Shown here: piece by piece, positions 16,333 through 22,698 of the stretch | Layout: the number at the start of each line of letters is the position of its first letter | Position numbering within the stretch: position 1 is the stretch's first letter | Assembly: GCA_014384505.1 (NCBI GenBank) | Contig: JACNFT010000089.1 | Span: 1 to 22,698 of the forward strand | DNA from: Cryomorphaceae bacterium | Lineage (GTDB): Bacteria > Bacteroidota > Bacteroidia > Flavobacteriales > BACL11 | Reading direction: 5' to 3' | DNA length: 22,698 bases | Position numbers and translations under genes: made by a program | The notes under the pieces: model-generated | What the model was told of the DNA's origin: nothing | Seen by the model: only the letters and a program-made list of their open reading frames with translations | The model's database searches: none

Positions 16333-17622
16333 ATGATAACTACACTTATGATTATTGTATTCGTTTTAGGATACATGGCAATTGCCTTAGAGCATTCAGT
16401 TAAAGTTGATAAAGCAGCTTCCGCATTACTTATTGGAGGTATTTGCTGGGCACTTTACGCCTTTTCAGGAGTTGATGCGCACCACATGAACGAACATTTA
16501 TCACACCATTTAGTAGATATTGCAGAAATTTTATTTTTCCTTTTAGGAGCAATGACTATTGTAGAATTGATTGATGCTCATGAAGGATTTTCAATTATTA
16601 CAAATAAGATTACTACTAACAAGAAGGTAGCTTTAATGTGGATTTTAAGCATTATCACTTTCTTTTTCTCAGCCGCTTTGGATAACTTAACAACCGCAAT
16701 TGTTATGTCGGCTTTACTTACCAAACTGATTAAGGACAAAGAAAATTTGTGGATGTTTGCAGGAATGGTAATCCTATCAGCTAATGCAGGTGGTGCTTGG
16801 TCCCCAATTGGTGATATTACTACTATAATGCTTTGGATTGGAGGCCAAGTTACAGCAAGTAATATTATTACATCTGTATTTTTACCTTCAGTAGTATGTG
16901 CACTTGTACCTTTAATTTATTTAACCTTTAAACTTAAAGGAGAGGTAACAAGACCAGTAAAATTAGAAAGCAAAGAACATTATACTGATCCAACTACATC
17001 ATTCGAAAGAAATTTAGTGTTTTACTTAGGAGTAGCTGGTTTACTCTTTGTACCTATCTTCAAAACCGTTACTCATTTACCTCCTTATGTAGGAATATTA
17101 TTATCATTAGGAGTTCTTTGGTTAGTTACTGAAATTTTACACAGAAGTAAAAATCACGAACATAAATCCGCACTATCAGTTATTGGCGTACTTAAAAAAG
17201 TAGATGTCCCAACTATCTTTTTCTTCTTAGGAATTTTGTTAGCTGTTGCGGCTCTACAATCAGCTGGGCAATTGGATATTGTCGCTAATTTTTTAAGCAA
17301 TACATTTAATGGTGATATTTATATCATCAACATGATAATTGGGCTACTTTCTTCCATTGTGGATAATGTGCCATTAGTAGCAGGAGCTATGGGGATGTAT
17401 GAAATTGCACCAATAGGTGACTTTTCTGTTGATGGTAAATTCTGGGAGTTTTTAGCTTATTGTGCAGGTACAGGAGGATCTGTTTTAATTATTGGTTCAG
17501 CTGCAGGAGTTGCGGTTATGGGAATTCTTAAAATTGACTTTATCTGGTACTTGAAAAATATTTCTTTATTAGCATTAATGGGCTATTTAGCTGGAGCAGC
17601 TACTTACATCTTAATGCAATAA
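16333..17622 (+). CDS. nhaD: NhaD-type Na+/H+ antiporter
   Basis: NhaD exports Na+ (and Li+) in exchange for protons across the inner membrane and is common in marine and halotolerant bacteria. The 429-residue protein is very hydrophobic, with about 11-12 membrane segments, and belongs to the ArsB/NhaD ion transporter superfamily. Two inverted-repeat signatures are visible: FFSAALDNLTTAIVMSALL near 111-129 with NAGGAWSPIGDITTIMLW near 154-171 in the first half, and LLSSIVDNVPLVAGAMGM near 337-354 with GTGGSVLIIGSAAGVA near 379-394 in the second. The Asp in each DN motif is the expected ion-binding residue. The His-rich loop near residues 50-65 (HHMNEHLSHH) could be pH-sensing but that is a guess. 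It sits 25 bases before the exbB gene. Confidence 0.95.
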   Translation: MITTLMIIVFVLGYMAIALEHSVKVDKAASALLIGGICWALYAFSGVDAHHMNEHLSHHLVDIAEILFFLLGAMTIVELIDAHEGFSIITNKITTNKKVALMWILSIITFFFSAALDNLTTAIVMSALLTKLIKDKENLWMFAGMVILSANAGGAWSPIGDITTIMLWIGGQVTASNIITSVFLPSVVCALVPLIYLTFKLKGEVTRPVKLESKEHYTDPTTSFERNLVFYLGVAGLLFVPIFKTVTHLPPYVGILLSLGVLWLVTEILHRSKNHEHKSALSVIGVLKKVDVPTIFFFLGILLAVAALQSAGQLDIVANFLSNTFNGDIYIINMIIGLLSSIVDNVPLVAGAMGMYEIAPIGDFSVDGKFWEFLAYCAGTGGSVLIIGSAAGVAVMGILKIDFIWYLKNISLLALMGYLAGAATYILMQ

Positions 17623-17647
17623 AACTTAACTTTAGCGTTTACTAATT

Positions 17648-18346
17648 ATGAATTCATTTATATTACAAATCCCATTAACTACTGACAGCTTAAGCTCCCC
17701 AGTAATTAGCGAAAAAACTTTATCTGTTATCGACTTAATTACTTCAGGAGGAATTGGAGGAAACTTAGTAATGGGAGCTTTAGGTTTACTTTCTATTTTT
17801 GCAGTTTACATTTTAATTGAGCGTTTTTCAGCTATTAGAAAGGCTAGCATTGAGGATGACGCTTTCCTAAAAAGCATTCAGAATTTTGTAGAAGCAAAAG
17901 ATATTGAAGCTGCAAAAACTTTATGCCGTAATACAGATAGTCCTATTTCAAGAATGATTGAAAAAGGAGTAAACAGAATTAATAAACCCATGACTGATAT
18001 TTCAGCAGCCATTGAAAATCAAGGTAAGCTTGAAGTATTTAAAATGGAGAATAATTTAGCGAACTTAGCTACCATTTCAGGAGCTGCCCCAATGATTGGT
18101 TTTTTAGGAACTGTAATCGGAATGATTGTTGCTTTCCATGAAATGGCAAGTGCTGGCGGTAACATTGATGTTGAGATGCTTTCCAAAGGTATTTACACTG
18201 CAATGACAACAACAGTAGCTGGTTTGATAGTAGGGATTATCGCCTTTATTGCTTACAACTACTTAGTATCCAAAGTGGATAAAGTAGTGTTTATGCTAGA
18301 GGCAAAAACAACTGAATTTTTGGACCTTTTACACCATAACGAATAA
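17648..18346 (+). CDS. exbB: ExbB/TolQ/MotA-family proton channel
   Basis: ExbB/TolQ forms, with ExbD/TolR, the proton-driven stator that powers TonB-type transducers or Tol-Pal. The 232-residue product has TM1 at about 40-60, a long cytoplasmic stretch, TM2 at about 140-163 (GAAPMIGFLGTVIGMIVAFHEMA, the family core) and TM3 at about 183-204 (AMTTTVAGLIVGIIAFIAYN) with conserved Thr residues. The N-terminal roughly 35 residues are polar and precede TM1. The stop overlaps the next gene's ATG by one base. Because a TonB-like protein follows two genes later and no Pal/TolB is present, ExbB is the better label, though Bacteroidota copies are often called TolQ. Confidence 0.95.
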   Translation: MNSFILQIPLTTDSLSSPVISEKTLSVIDLITSGGIGGNLVMGALGLLSIFAVYILIERFSAIRKASIEDDAFLKSIQNFVEAKDIEAAKTLCRNTDSPISRMIEKGVNRINKPMTDISAAIENQGKLEVFKMENNLANLATISGAAPMIGFLGTVIGMIVAFHEMASAGGNIDVEMLSKGIYTAMTTTVAGLIVGIIAFIAYNYLVSKVDKVVFMLEAKTTEFLDLLHHNE

Positions 18347-18738
18347 TGGTATTAAGAAGCAGAAATAAAGTAAGTGCCAATTTTAATATGTCCTCCATGA
18401 CGGACATAGTTTTTTTATTACTTATCTTTTTCATGCTTACTTCTACCCTAGTAAGCCCTAATGCTCTAAAACTACTTTTACCAAGTAGTAAAGCAAAGAC
18501 ATTAGAAAAACAAACTATTTCTATTTCCATAACTAAGGATATTGATTTTTATATTAATGAAAATAAAGTTACAGCTGCAAGTATTGAGCAAGAACTAAAA
18601 CTACTCATTAAAAATGAAAAAGAGCCTGCAATCATCTTACATACCGACAAAACAGTTGCTATTGAACATGTCGTAAAAGTTATGGATATTGCCTATAGAA
18701 ATAAATACAAAATAGTACTAGCAACAACACCTAAATAG
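18346..18738 (+). CDS. exbD: ExbD/TolR-family biopolymer transport protein
   Basis: This is the single-pass stator partner of ExbB. The 130-residue product has a short cytoplasmic N-terminus, one TM helix at about 19-36 (MTDIVFLLLIFFMLTSTLV) bearing the essential protonatable Asp at residue 20, and a periplasmic domain with the ExbD pattern IILHTDKTVAIEHVVKVMDIA (about 95-115). The length is normal. Its ATG overlaps the exbB stop (TAATG) and its stop lies one base before the TonB-like gene, so the three are translated as a coupled unit. Confidence 0.95.
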   Translation: MVLRSRNKVSANFNMSSMTDIVFLLLIFFMLTSTLVSPNALKLLLPSSKAKTLEKQTISISITKDIDFYINENKVTAASIEQELKLLIKNEKEPAIILHTDKTVAIEHVVKVMDIAYRNKYKIVLATTPK

Positions 18739-18739
18739 T

Positions 18740-19519
18740 ATGACTGCTGCTGAAAAGAAAAGCAAACGTAAAGGAGTTATTGGAACAATTCTAGTTCATG
18801 CTTTGCTTATGGTTGCCTTTCTTTTTATGGGATTAAAATACCAAGACCCGCCTCCTGCAGAAGAAGGAATAAGCATTAATTTTGGTTTTAGTGAGGAAGG
18901 GTTTGGAGAAGTTGAAGCAGAAAGCACTGAAGAATTAACCGAAATAGTGGAAGAAGAAATTATTGAGCAGCAAATAGAAAGTACAGAAGAAATTATTACC
19001 CAATCTTTAGTTGAAACTCCAGTAGTTGAAAAAACAGAAAAAAAGAAAAAGGTTATCAAAAAAGAAGAGCCAAAGGAAGAGGTAATTGAAGAAAAAAAAC
19101 CTGAAGTAAATAAAAAGGCACTTTACCCTGGAAGTAAAAAAACTAAGACTTCTTCAGAAGGAAATATAGGAGGAGATGGAAACCAAGGATCAATAGATGG
19201 CGATCCAAATTCGGAAGCATATGAAGGAGGTGGAATTGGAAAAAACGGAACTGCCTATCAGCTAGGGGGGAGGAAAGTAGAATATAAGGAAAAACCAATA
19301 TATAACCTACAAATAGAAGGGAAAGTTGTAGTTATAATTACAGTTGACCGACTAGGGAATGTGATTAATGCAATTCCTGGAGCAAAAGGTTCTACAACAT
19401 TAAATAAACAATTGTTACAAAGAGCTAAAACAGCCGCCCTAAAAACTAAGTTTGATCCAAAACAAACCGCACCGACTAATCAACAAGGAAAAATTATTTA
19501 CTTCTTTAGTTTAAATTAA
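18740..19519 (+). CDS. TonB-like energy transducer
   Basis: TonB carries proton-motive energy from the ExbB-ExbD stator to outer-membrane TonB-dependent receptors. The 259-residue protein has a short basic N-terminus, a TM anchor at about 12-33 (IGTILVHALLMVAFLFMGL, with the His found in many TonB anchors), a spacer at about 36-125 and a C-terminal TonB domain at about 178-259 (IEGKVVVIITVDRLGNVINA, then LLQRAKTAALKTKFDP). The spacer is unusual: instead of Pro-Lys/Pro-Glu repeats it begins with a long acidic run (about 51-85, many Glu) and turns Lys/Glu-rich (about 96-127). A Gly-rich segment (about 140-170, GGDGN, GGGIG) precedes the C-domain. The gene lies one base after exbD and overlaps folC by one base. 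Confidence 0.93.
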   Translation: MTAAEKKSKRKGVIGTILVHALLMVAFLFMGLKYQDPPPAEEGISINFGFSEEGFGEVEAESTEELTEIVEEEIIEQQIESTEEIITQSLVETPVVEKTEKKKKVIKKEEPKEEVIEEKKPEVNKKALYPGSKKTKTSSEGNIGGDGNQGSIDGDPNSEAYEGGGIGKNGTAYQLGGRKVEYKEKPIYNLQIEGKVVVIITVDRLGNVINAIPGAKGSTTLNKQLLQRAKTAALKTKFDPKQTAPTNQQGKIIYFFSLN

Positions 19520-20730
19520 TGAACTATACTCAAACGCTTGACTATTTATTCGGCCGTTTGCCGATTTATCAAAGAATAGGCGCAGCAGCTTATAAAGCTG
19601 ATATCGGAAATATAGTTACCGCAACAAAGTATTTAGACAATCCGCATACACAATTTAAAAGCATCCATATTGCGGGTACAAACGGAAAAGGGTCTACCTC
19701 CCATATGATTGCCTCTATCCTACAAGAATCAGGAATAAAAGTTGGACTTTACACCTCCCCTCATCTTAAAGATTTTAGAGAAAGAATAAAGATAAATGGA
19801 GAAATGATTGCTCAAAAACAGGTGGTGACCTTTGTTAAGGAAAATCTTATATTTTTTGAGAAAATGGAACTCTCATTTTTTGAATTTACAGTCGCAATGG
19901 CTTTTGATTATTTTGCCAAACAGAAAGTAGATATTGCTATAATTGAAACCGGTTTAGGTGGCAGGTTAGACAGCACCAACATCATCAATCCTGAGCTATC
20001 AATAATTACCAATATAAGTTTGGATCACACCAATCTATTGGGGAATACTATTGAAAAGATTGCAGTGGAGAAAGCGGGTATCATTAAAAATGAAACTCCA
20101 GTAATAATCGGTAGAAGACAAAAAGAAACAACCTCTATTTTTAAAAATATTGCCAAAGAAAAAAATGCAAATCTCATTTATGCTAGTACACAAAAGTGCT
20201 ATGCAAGTGATTTGAAAGGAGAGTATCAGAAAGAGAACATCAATACTGTAATAACAGCCATAAAGCAATTACAAAAACAAGGTTGGGCAATAACTGAGGA
20301 TGATATTGAGCATGGTTTATTAAAAACAGTAGCTAACACTCAACTATTAGGAAGATGGCAAACCCTAAGTAGCAATCCTCAAATAATATGCGACACAGCA
20401 CACAATGAGGATGGAATTAAAGAAATAACTAAACAGCTAAGCAACTTAAAATACGAACAGTTACATATTGTTTTTGGCACAGTAAATGATAAAAATTTAG
20501 ACACCATTCTACCTTATTTACCTAAAAATGCGAAATATTATTTTTGCAATGCAAATATTTTAAGAGCAATGAAAGCAGAAGACCTAAAACAAAAAGCTGA
20601 TAAACACCAACTTAAAGGAAGGATATTCCCTAGTGTCAAGGAAGCACTTAAGTGCGCAAAAGTTAATGCCAATCCTAAAGATTTAATCTTTGTTGGAGGC
20701 AGTACATTTGTAGTTGCTGAAGTTGTTTAA
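19519..20730 (+). CDS. folC: Bifunctional folylpolyglutamate synthase / dihydrofolate synthase
   Basis: FolC attaches glutamate to dihydropteroate and adds further glutamates to folates, in the cytoplasm. The 403-residue protein has the Mur ligase-type fold: the N-terminal family signature LDYLFGRLPIYQRIG (7-21), the P-loop IAGTNGKGSTSHM (51-63, Lys at 57), LYTSPHLKDFRERIKING (77-94), the central IIETGLGGRLDSTN near 141-154, the TNISLDHTNLLGNT segment near 164-177, and the C-terminal domain with ICDTAHNEDGI near 288-298 and a final FVGGSTFVVAEVV. It has no pterin-specific feature that decides between mono- and bifunctional forms; most bacterial FolC of this size are bifunctional. Its ATG lies on the last base of the tonB stop, so folate synthesis is tied to the stator operon by position only. 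Confidence 0.96.
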   Translation: MNYTQTLDYLFGRLPIYQRIGAAAYKADIGNIVTATKYLDNPHTQFKSIHIAGTNGKGSTSHMIASILQESGIKVGLYTSPHLKDFRERIKINGEMIAQKQVVTFVKENLIFFEKMELSFFEFTVAMAFDYFAKQKVDIAIIETGLGGRLDSTNIINPELSIITNISLDHTNLLGNTIEKIAVEKAGIIKNETPVIIGRRQKETTSIFKNIAKEKNANLIYASTQKCYASDLKGEYQKENINTVITAIKQLQKQGWAITEDDIEHGLLKTVANTQLLGRWQTLSSNPQIICDTAHNEDGIKEITKQLSNLKYEQLHIVFGTVNDKNLDTILPYLPKNAKYYFCNANILRAMKAEDLKQKADKHQLKGRIFPSVKEALKCAKVNANPKDLIFVGGSTFVVAEVV

Positions 20731-20746
20731 ATAAATTTAAAAAGAC

Positions 20747-20776
20747 TTGCTTGTAATAAGAAATCGTATATATTTG
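20747..20776 (+). promoter_or_regulatory. Promoter of tRNA-Val
   Basis: TTG at 20747-20749 and TATATTTG at 20769-20776 are separated by exactly 19 bases, matching the Bacteroidota consensus (TTG, 19 bases, TAnnTTTG). The tRNA starts 13 bases further on. This is the best promoter in the window and serves as an internal standard for the other -7 calls. Confidence 0.85.
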
Positions 20777-20789
20777 CAATCCAAATTAA

Positions 20790-20864
20790 GGGCGATTAAC
20801 TCAGTTGGTTCAGAGTGCCTCCTTTACACGGAGGAAGTCGGGGGTTCGAGTCCCTCATTGCCCA
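20790..20864 (+). tRNA. trnV: tRNA-Val (anticodon UAC)
   Basis: A 75-base cloverleaf can be drawn by hand. The acceptor stem GGGCGAT/ATTGCCC has 7 pairs with one G-U. The D stem is ACTC/GAGT. The anticodon stem CCTCC/GGAGG encloses the loop TTTACAC, giving anticodon TAC (Val). The variable loop is AAGTC. The T stem GGGGG/CCCTC has one G-U, around the loop TTCGAGT. The discriminator is A at 20864, and CCA is not encoded, as is usual in this phylum. It has its own promoter and a strong terminator and follows folC by 59 bases. Confidence 0.97.
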
Positions 20865-20877
20865 CAACCATTAAGTT

Positions 20878-20919
20878 AAAACCCTTGTTTATCAATGATT
20901 TACAAGGGTTTTCTTTTTT
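20878..20919 (+). terminator. Rho-independent terminator after tRNA-Val
   Basis: The arms AAAACCCTTGT (20878-20888) and ACAAGGGTTTT (20902-20912) pair perfectly over 11 bases around a 13-base loop and are followed by CTTTTTT. It starts 13 bases after the tRNA and would end its transcript. Its symmetric A/T flanks also let it act on minus-strand transcripts coming from the small gene at 20962-21222. Confidence 0.88.
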
Positions 20920-20961
20920 ATGTTGTCAGATTTGTTGTCGTTTTAGAGCGAATACATAGCT

Positions 20962-21222
20962 TTATTCCTCTTCTTTAGTATCTACAAAGTTAATGTTAAT
21001 GCTAATAGGCTCTCTTTCCTCAATCTCTTCATAAGCTTTTACCTTTCCAATTGAATAAGGAAGTAGTTTAGAGATTGCATTGATGTACTCTGTAGGAGAG
21101 CCTATCTTATCTAGCATCTCCATTATCTTGTTTACATCAATTGCTTGGCTTATATGCTCTCTTATGAGCTTAGAAGTTGTACTTAGAGAACCTTTAGGTC
21201 TACCAAAAAGAAACCCACTCAA
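20962..21222 (-). CDS. Small phage-like GRPKGS protein, probably 5'-truncated or remnant
   Basis: The frame encodes up to 86 residues. It opens with a basic GRPKGS motif (residues 7-12, AT-hook-like), followed by a helical segment with TTSKLIREHISQAI (15-28). KLLPYSIGKVKAYEE (52-66) comes next, and the tail is acidic with SININFVDTKEEE. From memory, this order (GRPKGS, T..L, LLPY..K) is common in short proteins of Bacteroidota phages and integrated elements, sometimes placed near terminase genes; I cannot confirm it by search. No ATG is available: the first possible start is a TTG at 21222, which lies inside a perfect palindrome, and no promoter is seen upstream. It may be a small gene with a lost 5' end, left from an element integrated beside the tRNA. 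Function unknown. Confidence 0.5.
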   Translation of the reverse strand: MSGFLFGRPKGSLSTTSKLIREHISQAIDVNKIMEMLDKIGSPTEYINAISKLLPYSIGKVKAYEEIEEREPISININFVDTKEEE

Positions 21223-21234
21223 TTGAGTGGGTTT
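21211..21234. terminator. Perfect 24-base palindrome, likely bidirectional terminator
   Basis: The arm AAACCCACTCAA (21211-21222) is followed at once by its exact reverse complement (21223-21234). As RNA it makes a GC-cored hairpin with a tight AATT loop. The plus side is followed by TTCTTTT and the minus side by CTTTTT, so it can terminate in both directions. It separates the small GRPKGS frame from the HtrA gene and contains the only possible start codon of that frame. Confidence 0.7.
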
Positions 21235-21255
21235 TTCTTTTATATTTACATAATA

Positions 21256-21282
21256 ATTCTTATATAATTTAGTTATAAGAAT
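21256..21282. repeat. Inverted repeat upstream of the HtrA-like gene
   Basis: ATTCTTATA (21256-21264) and TATAAGAAT (21274-21282) are perfect 9-base inverted arms with a 9-base spacer, ending 24 bases before the protease ATG. The 18-base centre-to-centre spacing places the half-sites on roughly the same DNA face, which would suit a dimeric regulator. The AT-rich composition makes a chance origin possible. No TAnnTTTG match is found here; TATATTTA at 21241-21248 is one mismatch away. Confidence 0.35.
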
Positions 21283-21306
21283 ATATCTAAATCAACTAAA
21301 AAAAAA

Positions 21307-22398
21307 ATGAAAAAATATAAAATCTTATTATACGTTTTATTAGGTGTATGTATATCATTCTACCTACAAGACATATTGTCAAAAAAAACCTTTGCATCTG
21401 ATTTTAATGACAACAAAAATTACAAAGTAGAAGAAAACAATAGGCCGAACTTTATAAAAGCTTCAGAACATGCTATCCAAGCAGTGGTTCATATAAAATC
21501 TAAATATATTAGTAATGAGATATATGGCTACTATGACCCCTACTATGGGAAAAGATTTTTCAACCAACCAAAAGAAAATATTGCAAGTGGTTCAGGTGTT
21601 ATTATCTCAGAAGATGGATATATTATTACTAATAGACATGTTATTAATAATGCTGAAGAGATAGAAGTAGTCTTAAATGATAAAAGGACATATAGTGCTA
21701 AAATCTTAGGAGAAGACTCTAATAGTGATTTAGCGCTACTCAAAATTGATGAAAATAAACTTCCTTTTTTGAAATTTGACAACTCAAATAGTCTAAGAGT
21801 TGGGGAATGGGTATTGGCAGTTGGAAATCCATATAATCTTAATTCTACTGTAACTGCCGGCATCATTAGTGCAAAATCTAGAAAGATTAATATCCTTAAT
21901 GATGGAGGGATTGAATCATTTATTCAAACAGATGCAGCAATTAATTCTGGAAACTCTGGAGGCGCACTTGTCAATACCAATGGTAATTTAATTGGAATAA
22001 ATACAGCTATACAATCTAAAACAGGATCATTTAGTGGTTATGGTTTTGCTATTCCTTCAAATATGGCAGAAAAGATTATAAATGATTTAAAAATATACGG
22101 AGAAGTGCGTAGAGCATATATTGGAATTCATATTACTGACATAAATACGCAAGTGCAAAAAGAGTTAAAACTAAACGGGCTTAAAGGAGTTCTAATCTCA
22201 AAAGTATTAGAGAATAGTGCAGCAGAGCTTGCAGGTATCAAGGATCTAGATGTAATATTAGAAATAAATGGTATTAAGATTAACTCAACTAGCGAATTAC
22301 ATGAATTAATTATTCAATTTAACCCAGGTGATGAGATCAATTGCACTATTCAAAGAGAAGAACAAATTAAGACAGTCACTCTCTCATTAAAAGCTTAA
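21307..22398 (+). CDS. htrA: HtrA/Deg-family serine protease, one PDZ domain
   Basis: HtrA proteases degrade or sense misfolded proteins in the envelope. The 363-residue product has an N-terminal hydrophobic segment at about 5-20 (ILLYVLLGVCISFYL) that serves as signal peptide or membrane anchor. The trypsin-like domain spans about 50-255, with the full catalytic triad: H111 in TNRHVI, D141 in NSDLALLKI and S217 in INSGNSGGAL. A single PDZ domain follows at about 265-363 (IGIHI near 272, GVLISKVLENSAAELAGI near 294-311). Most Bacteroidota DegP/DegQ proteins are about 450-500 residues with two PDZ domains, so this is a shorter, DegS-like layout. A Tyr/Asn-rich insertion lies at 68-90. Being near a tRNA and a phage-like remnant, it could be an acquired paralogue; nothing in the sequence proves this. 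Confidence 0.95.
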   Translation: MKKYKILLYVLLGVCISFYLQDILSKKTFASDFNDNKNYKVEENNRPNFIKASEHAIQAVVHIKSKYISNEIYGYYDPYYGKRFFNQPKENIASGSGVIISEDGYIITNRHVINNAEEIEVVLNDKRTYSAKILGEDSNSDLALLKIDENKLPFLKFDNSNSLRVGEWVLAVGNPYNLNSTVTAGIISAKSRKINILNDGGIESFIQTDAAINSGNSGGALVNTNGNLIGINTAIQSKTGSFSGYGFAIPSNMAEKIINDLKIYGEVRRAYIGIHITDINTQVQKELKLNGLKGVLISKVLENSAAELAGIKDLDVILEINGIKINSTSELHELIIQFNPGDEINCTIQREEQIKTVTLSLKA

Positions 22399-22447
22399 AA
22401 AAAGTTCGAAATAAGGACCCAGAGGTCCACCAAAGCAAAATACATTT

Positions 22448-22485
22448 CTTTTTTAGTAATTGTTCCGCCTTTTTTAGTAATTTGT
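22448..22485. repeat. Tandem direct repeat upstream of the TPR-like gene
   Basis: The 14-base unit CTTTTTTAGTAATT occurs at 22448-22461 and again at 22469-22482, exactly 21 bases apart, followed in both copies by (T)GT. Two helical turns of spacing puts both units on one DNA face, as for a tandem operator, though slipped duplication is equally possible. The gap between the HtrA and TPR-like genes is 121 bases; it also holds a weak GGACC/GGTCC hairpin (22415-22428). Confidence 0.35.
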
Positions 22486-22519
22486 ATACATTTAAAATAC
22501 ATAACTAACATCTAATTAT

Positions 22520-22698
22520 ATGTCAGAATTTTTATTCGATAAGGCACACATGGCTTTAAAAGCGCAAAGATTTGAAGAAGCACAATCAAGTTATGAACAG
22601 GCGCTTCAAGAAAATTATTCAGTTGAAGCATGGACGGGATTGGGTGTTTGTAAGCTTTTCCAAATAACAGAAGACCAAACCATTGAAGAAGTTTTATT
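22520..22698 (+). CDS. TPR-like protein, N-terminal fragment at window edge
   Basis: The ATG at 22520 opens a frame that runs off the right edge (59 codons plus two bases). There is no signal peptide, so the product is probably cytoplasmic. The residues MALKAQRFEEAQSSYEQALQ (11-30) followed by SVEAWTGLGVCKLF (34-47) have the spacing of a tetratricopeptide helix pair (small residues at A12 and A21, Tyr at 25, Ala at 28, then W..LG). TPR proteins serve as protein-protein scaffolds; nothing more can be said of this one. It has the same direction as the HtrA gene with a 121-base gap, so it may have its own promoter (TACATTTA at 22487-22494 is one mismatch from the -7 consensus). Confidence 0.7.
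   Translation, partial: MSEFLFDKAHMALKAQRFEEAQSSYEQALQENYSVEAWTGLGVCKLFQITEDQTIEEVL

Noticed and set aside
18796..19059. Minus-strand 87-codon frame opposite tonB
   Set aside because: It is the antisense reading of the Glu-rich spacer (Ser/Thr/Phe runs) with no start signal.
20747..20959. 70-codon plus-strand frame over the tRNA
   Set aside because: It spans the tRNA promoter, the whole tRNA-Val and its terminator; the translation reflects tRNA sequence, not a protein gene.
21543..21866. Minus-strand 107-codon frame opposite the HtrA catalytic domain
   Set aside because: The plus strand encodes an intact serine protease domain here; the antisense frame has no recognisable motif.
22415..22428. 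GGACC/GGTCC hairpin after the HtrA gene
   Set aside because: Only five pairs and no following T-tract, so I do not call it a terminator.
20865..22698. A second copy of the tRNA-Val 3' end (attachment site repeat)
   Set aside because: I looked for the T-arm and acceptor sequence downstream and found none, so no att pair can be claimed within the window.
1..22698. CRISPR arrays, insertion sequences, rRNA genes, toxin-antitoxin or defence gene sets
   Set aside because: No regularly spaced repeats, transposase motifs, rRNA segments or defence-type domains were seen on either strand.

Overview
The window looks like a chromosomal segment from a marine-type member of the Bacteroidota, order Flavobacteriales. 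The support is: an AT-rich genome, type IX secretion (T9SS) and gliding genes (porV, porU, a porP/sprF homologue, gldJ), almost no Shine-Dalgarno sequences, and several matches to the Bacteroidota -7 promoter element TAnnTTTG. A porP homologue between porU and gldJ, plus nhaD, hints at a lineage outside classical Flavobacteriaceae (Crocinitomicaceae or Cryomorphaceae-like). That placement is an inference.

Region 1 (1-8106) is the T9SS locus. The 3'-truncated porV and complete porU run leftward; porP/sprF, gldJ and murF run rightward from a 142-base divergent promoter region. PorU is the C25-family protease that removes C-terminal sorting signals from T9SS cargo, PorV is its outer-membrane partner and cargo shuttle, PorP/SprF is an outer-membrane T9SS component, and GldJ is an outer-membrane-associated lipoprotein of the secretion and gliding apparatus. 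MurF makes the last cytoplasmic peptidoglycan precursor and sits behind a terminator.

Region 2 (8108-12815, minus strand) is a tight three-gene unit: an acyl-CoA dehydrogenase, an 839-residue multi-SLBB polysaccharide export protein (Wza type) and a Wzz-like chain-length protein. It meets murF tail to tail with one base between stop codons. There are no glycosyltransferases in the window.

Region 3 (12875-20730, plus strand) starts with anmK (muropeptide recycling), divergent from the acyl-CoA dehydrogenase. A probable operon follows: Glu/Leu-type dehydrogenase, MscS-family channel, NhaD Na+/H+ antiporter, ExbB/TolQ, ExbD/TolR, TonB-like protein and FolC. Most junctions are 1-base overlaps or gaps of 1 to 37 bases. 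The set joins osmotic and ion homeostasis with proton-driven energising of the outer membrane.

Region 4 (20747-22698) holds a tRNA-Val(UAC) with an excellent promoter and terminator, then a short phage-like GRPKGS protein gene on the minus strand whose start lies inside a perfect 24-base palindrome, then a single-PDZ HtrA-family serine protease and the start of a TPR-like protein. It looks like an old integration site at a tRNA.

Most of the window is recognisable core genome. I found no clearly novel multigene system. The items most worth a second look are the porP insertion in the porU/gldJ divergon, the lipid/polysaccharide operon, the overlapping anmK/acd promoters and the tRNA-Val remnant.
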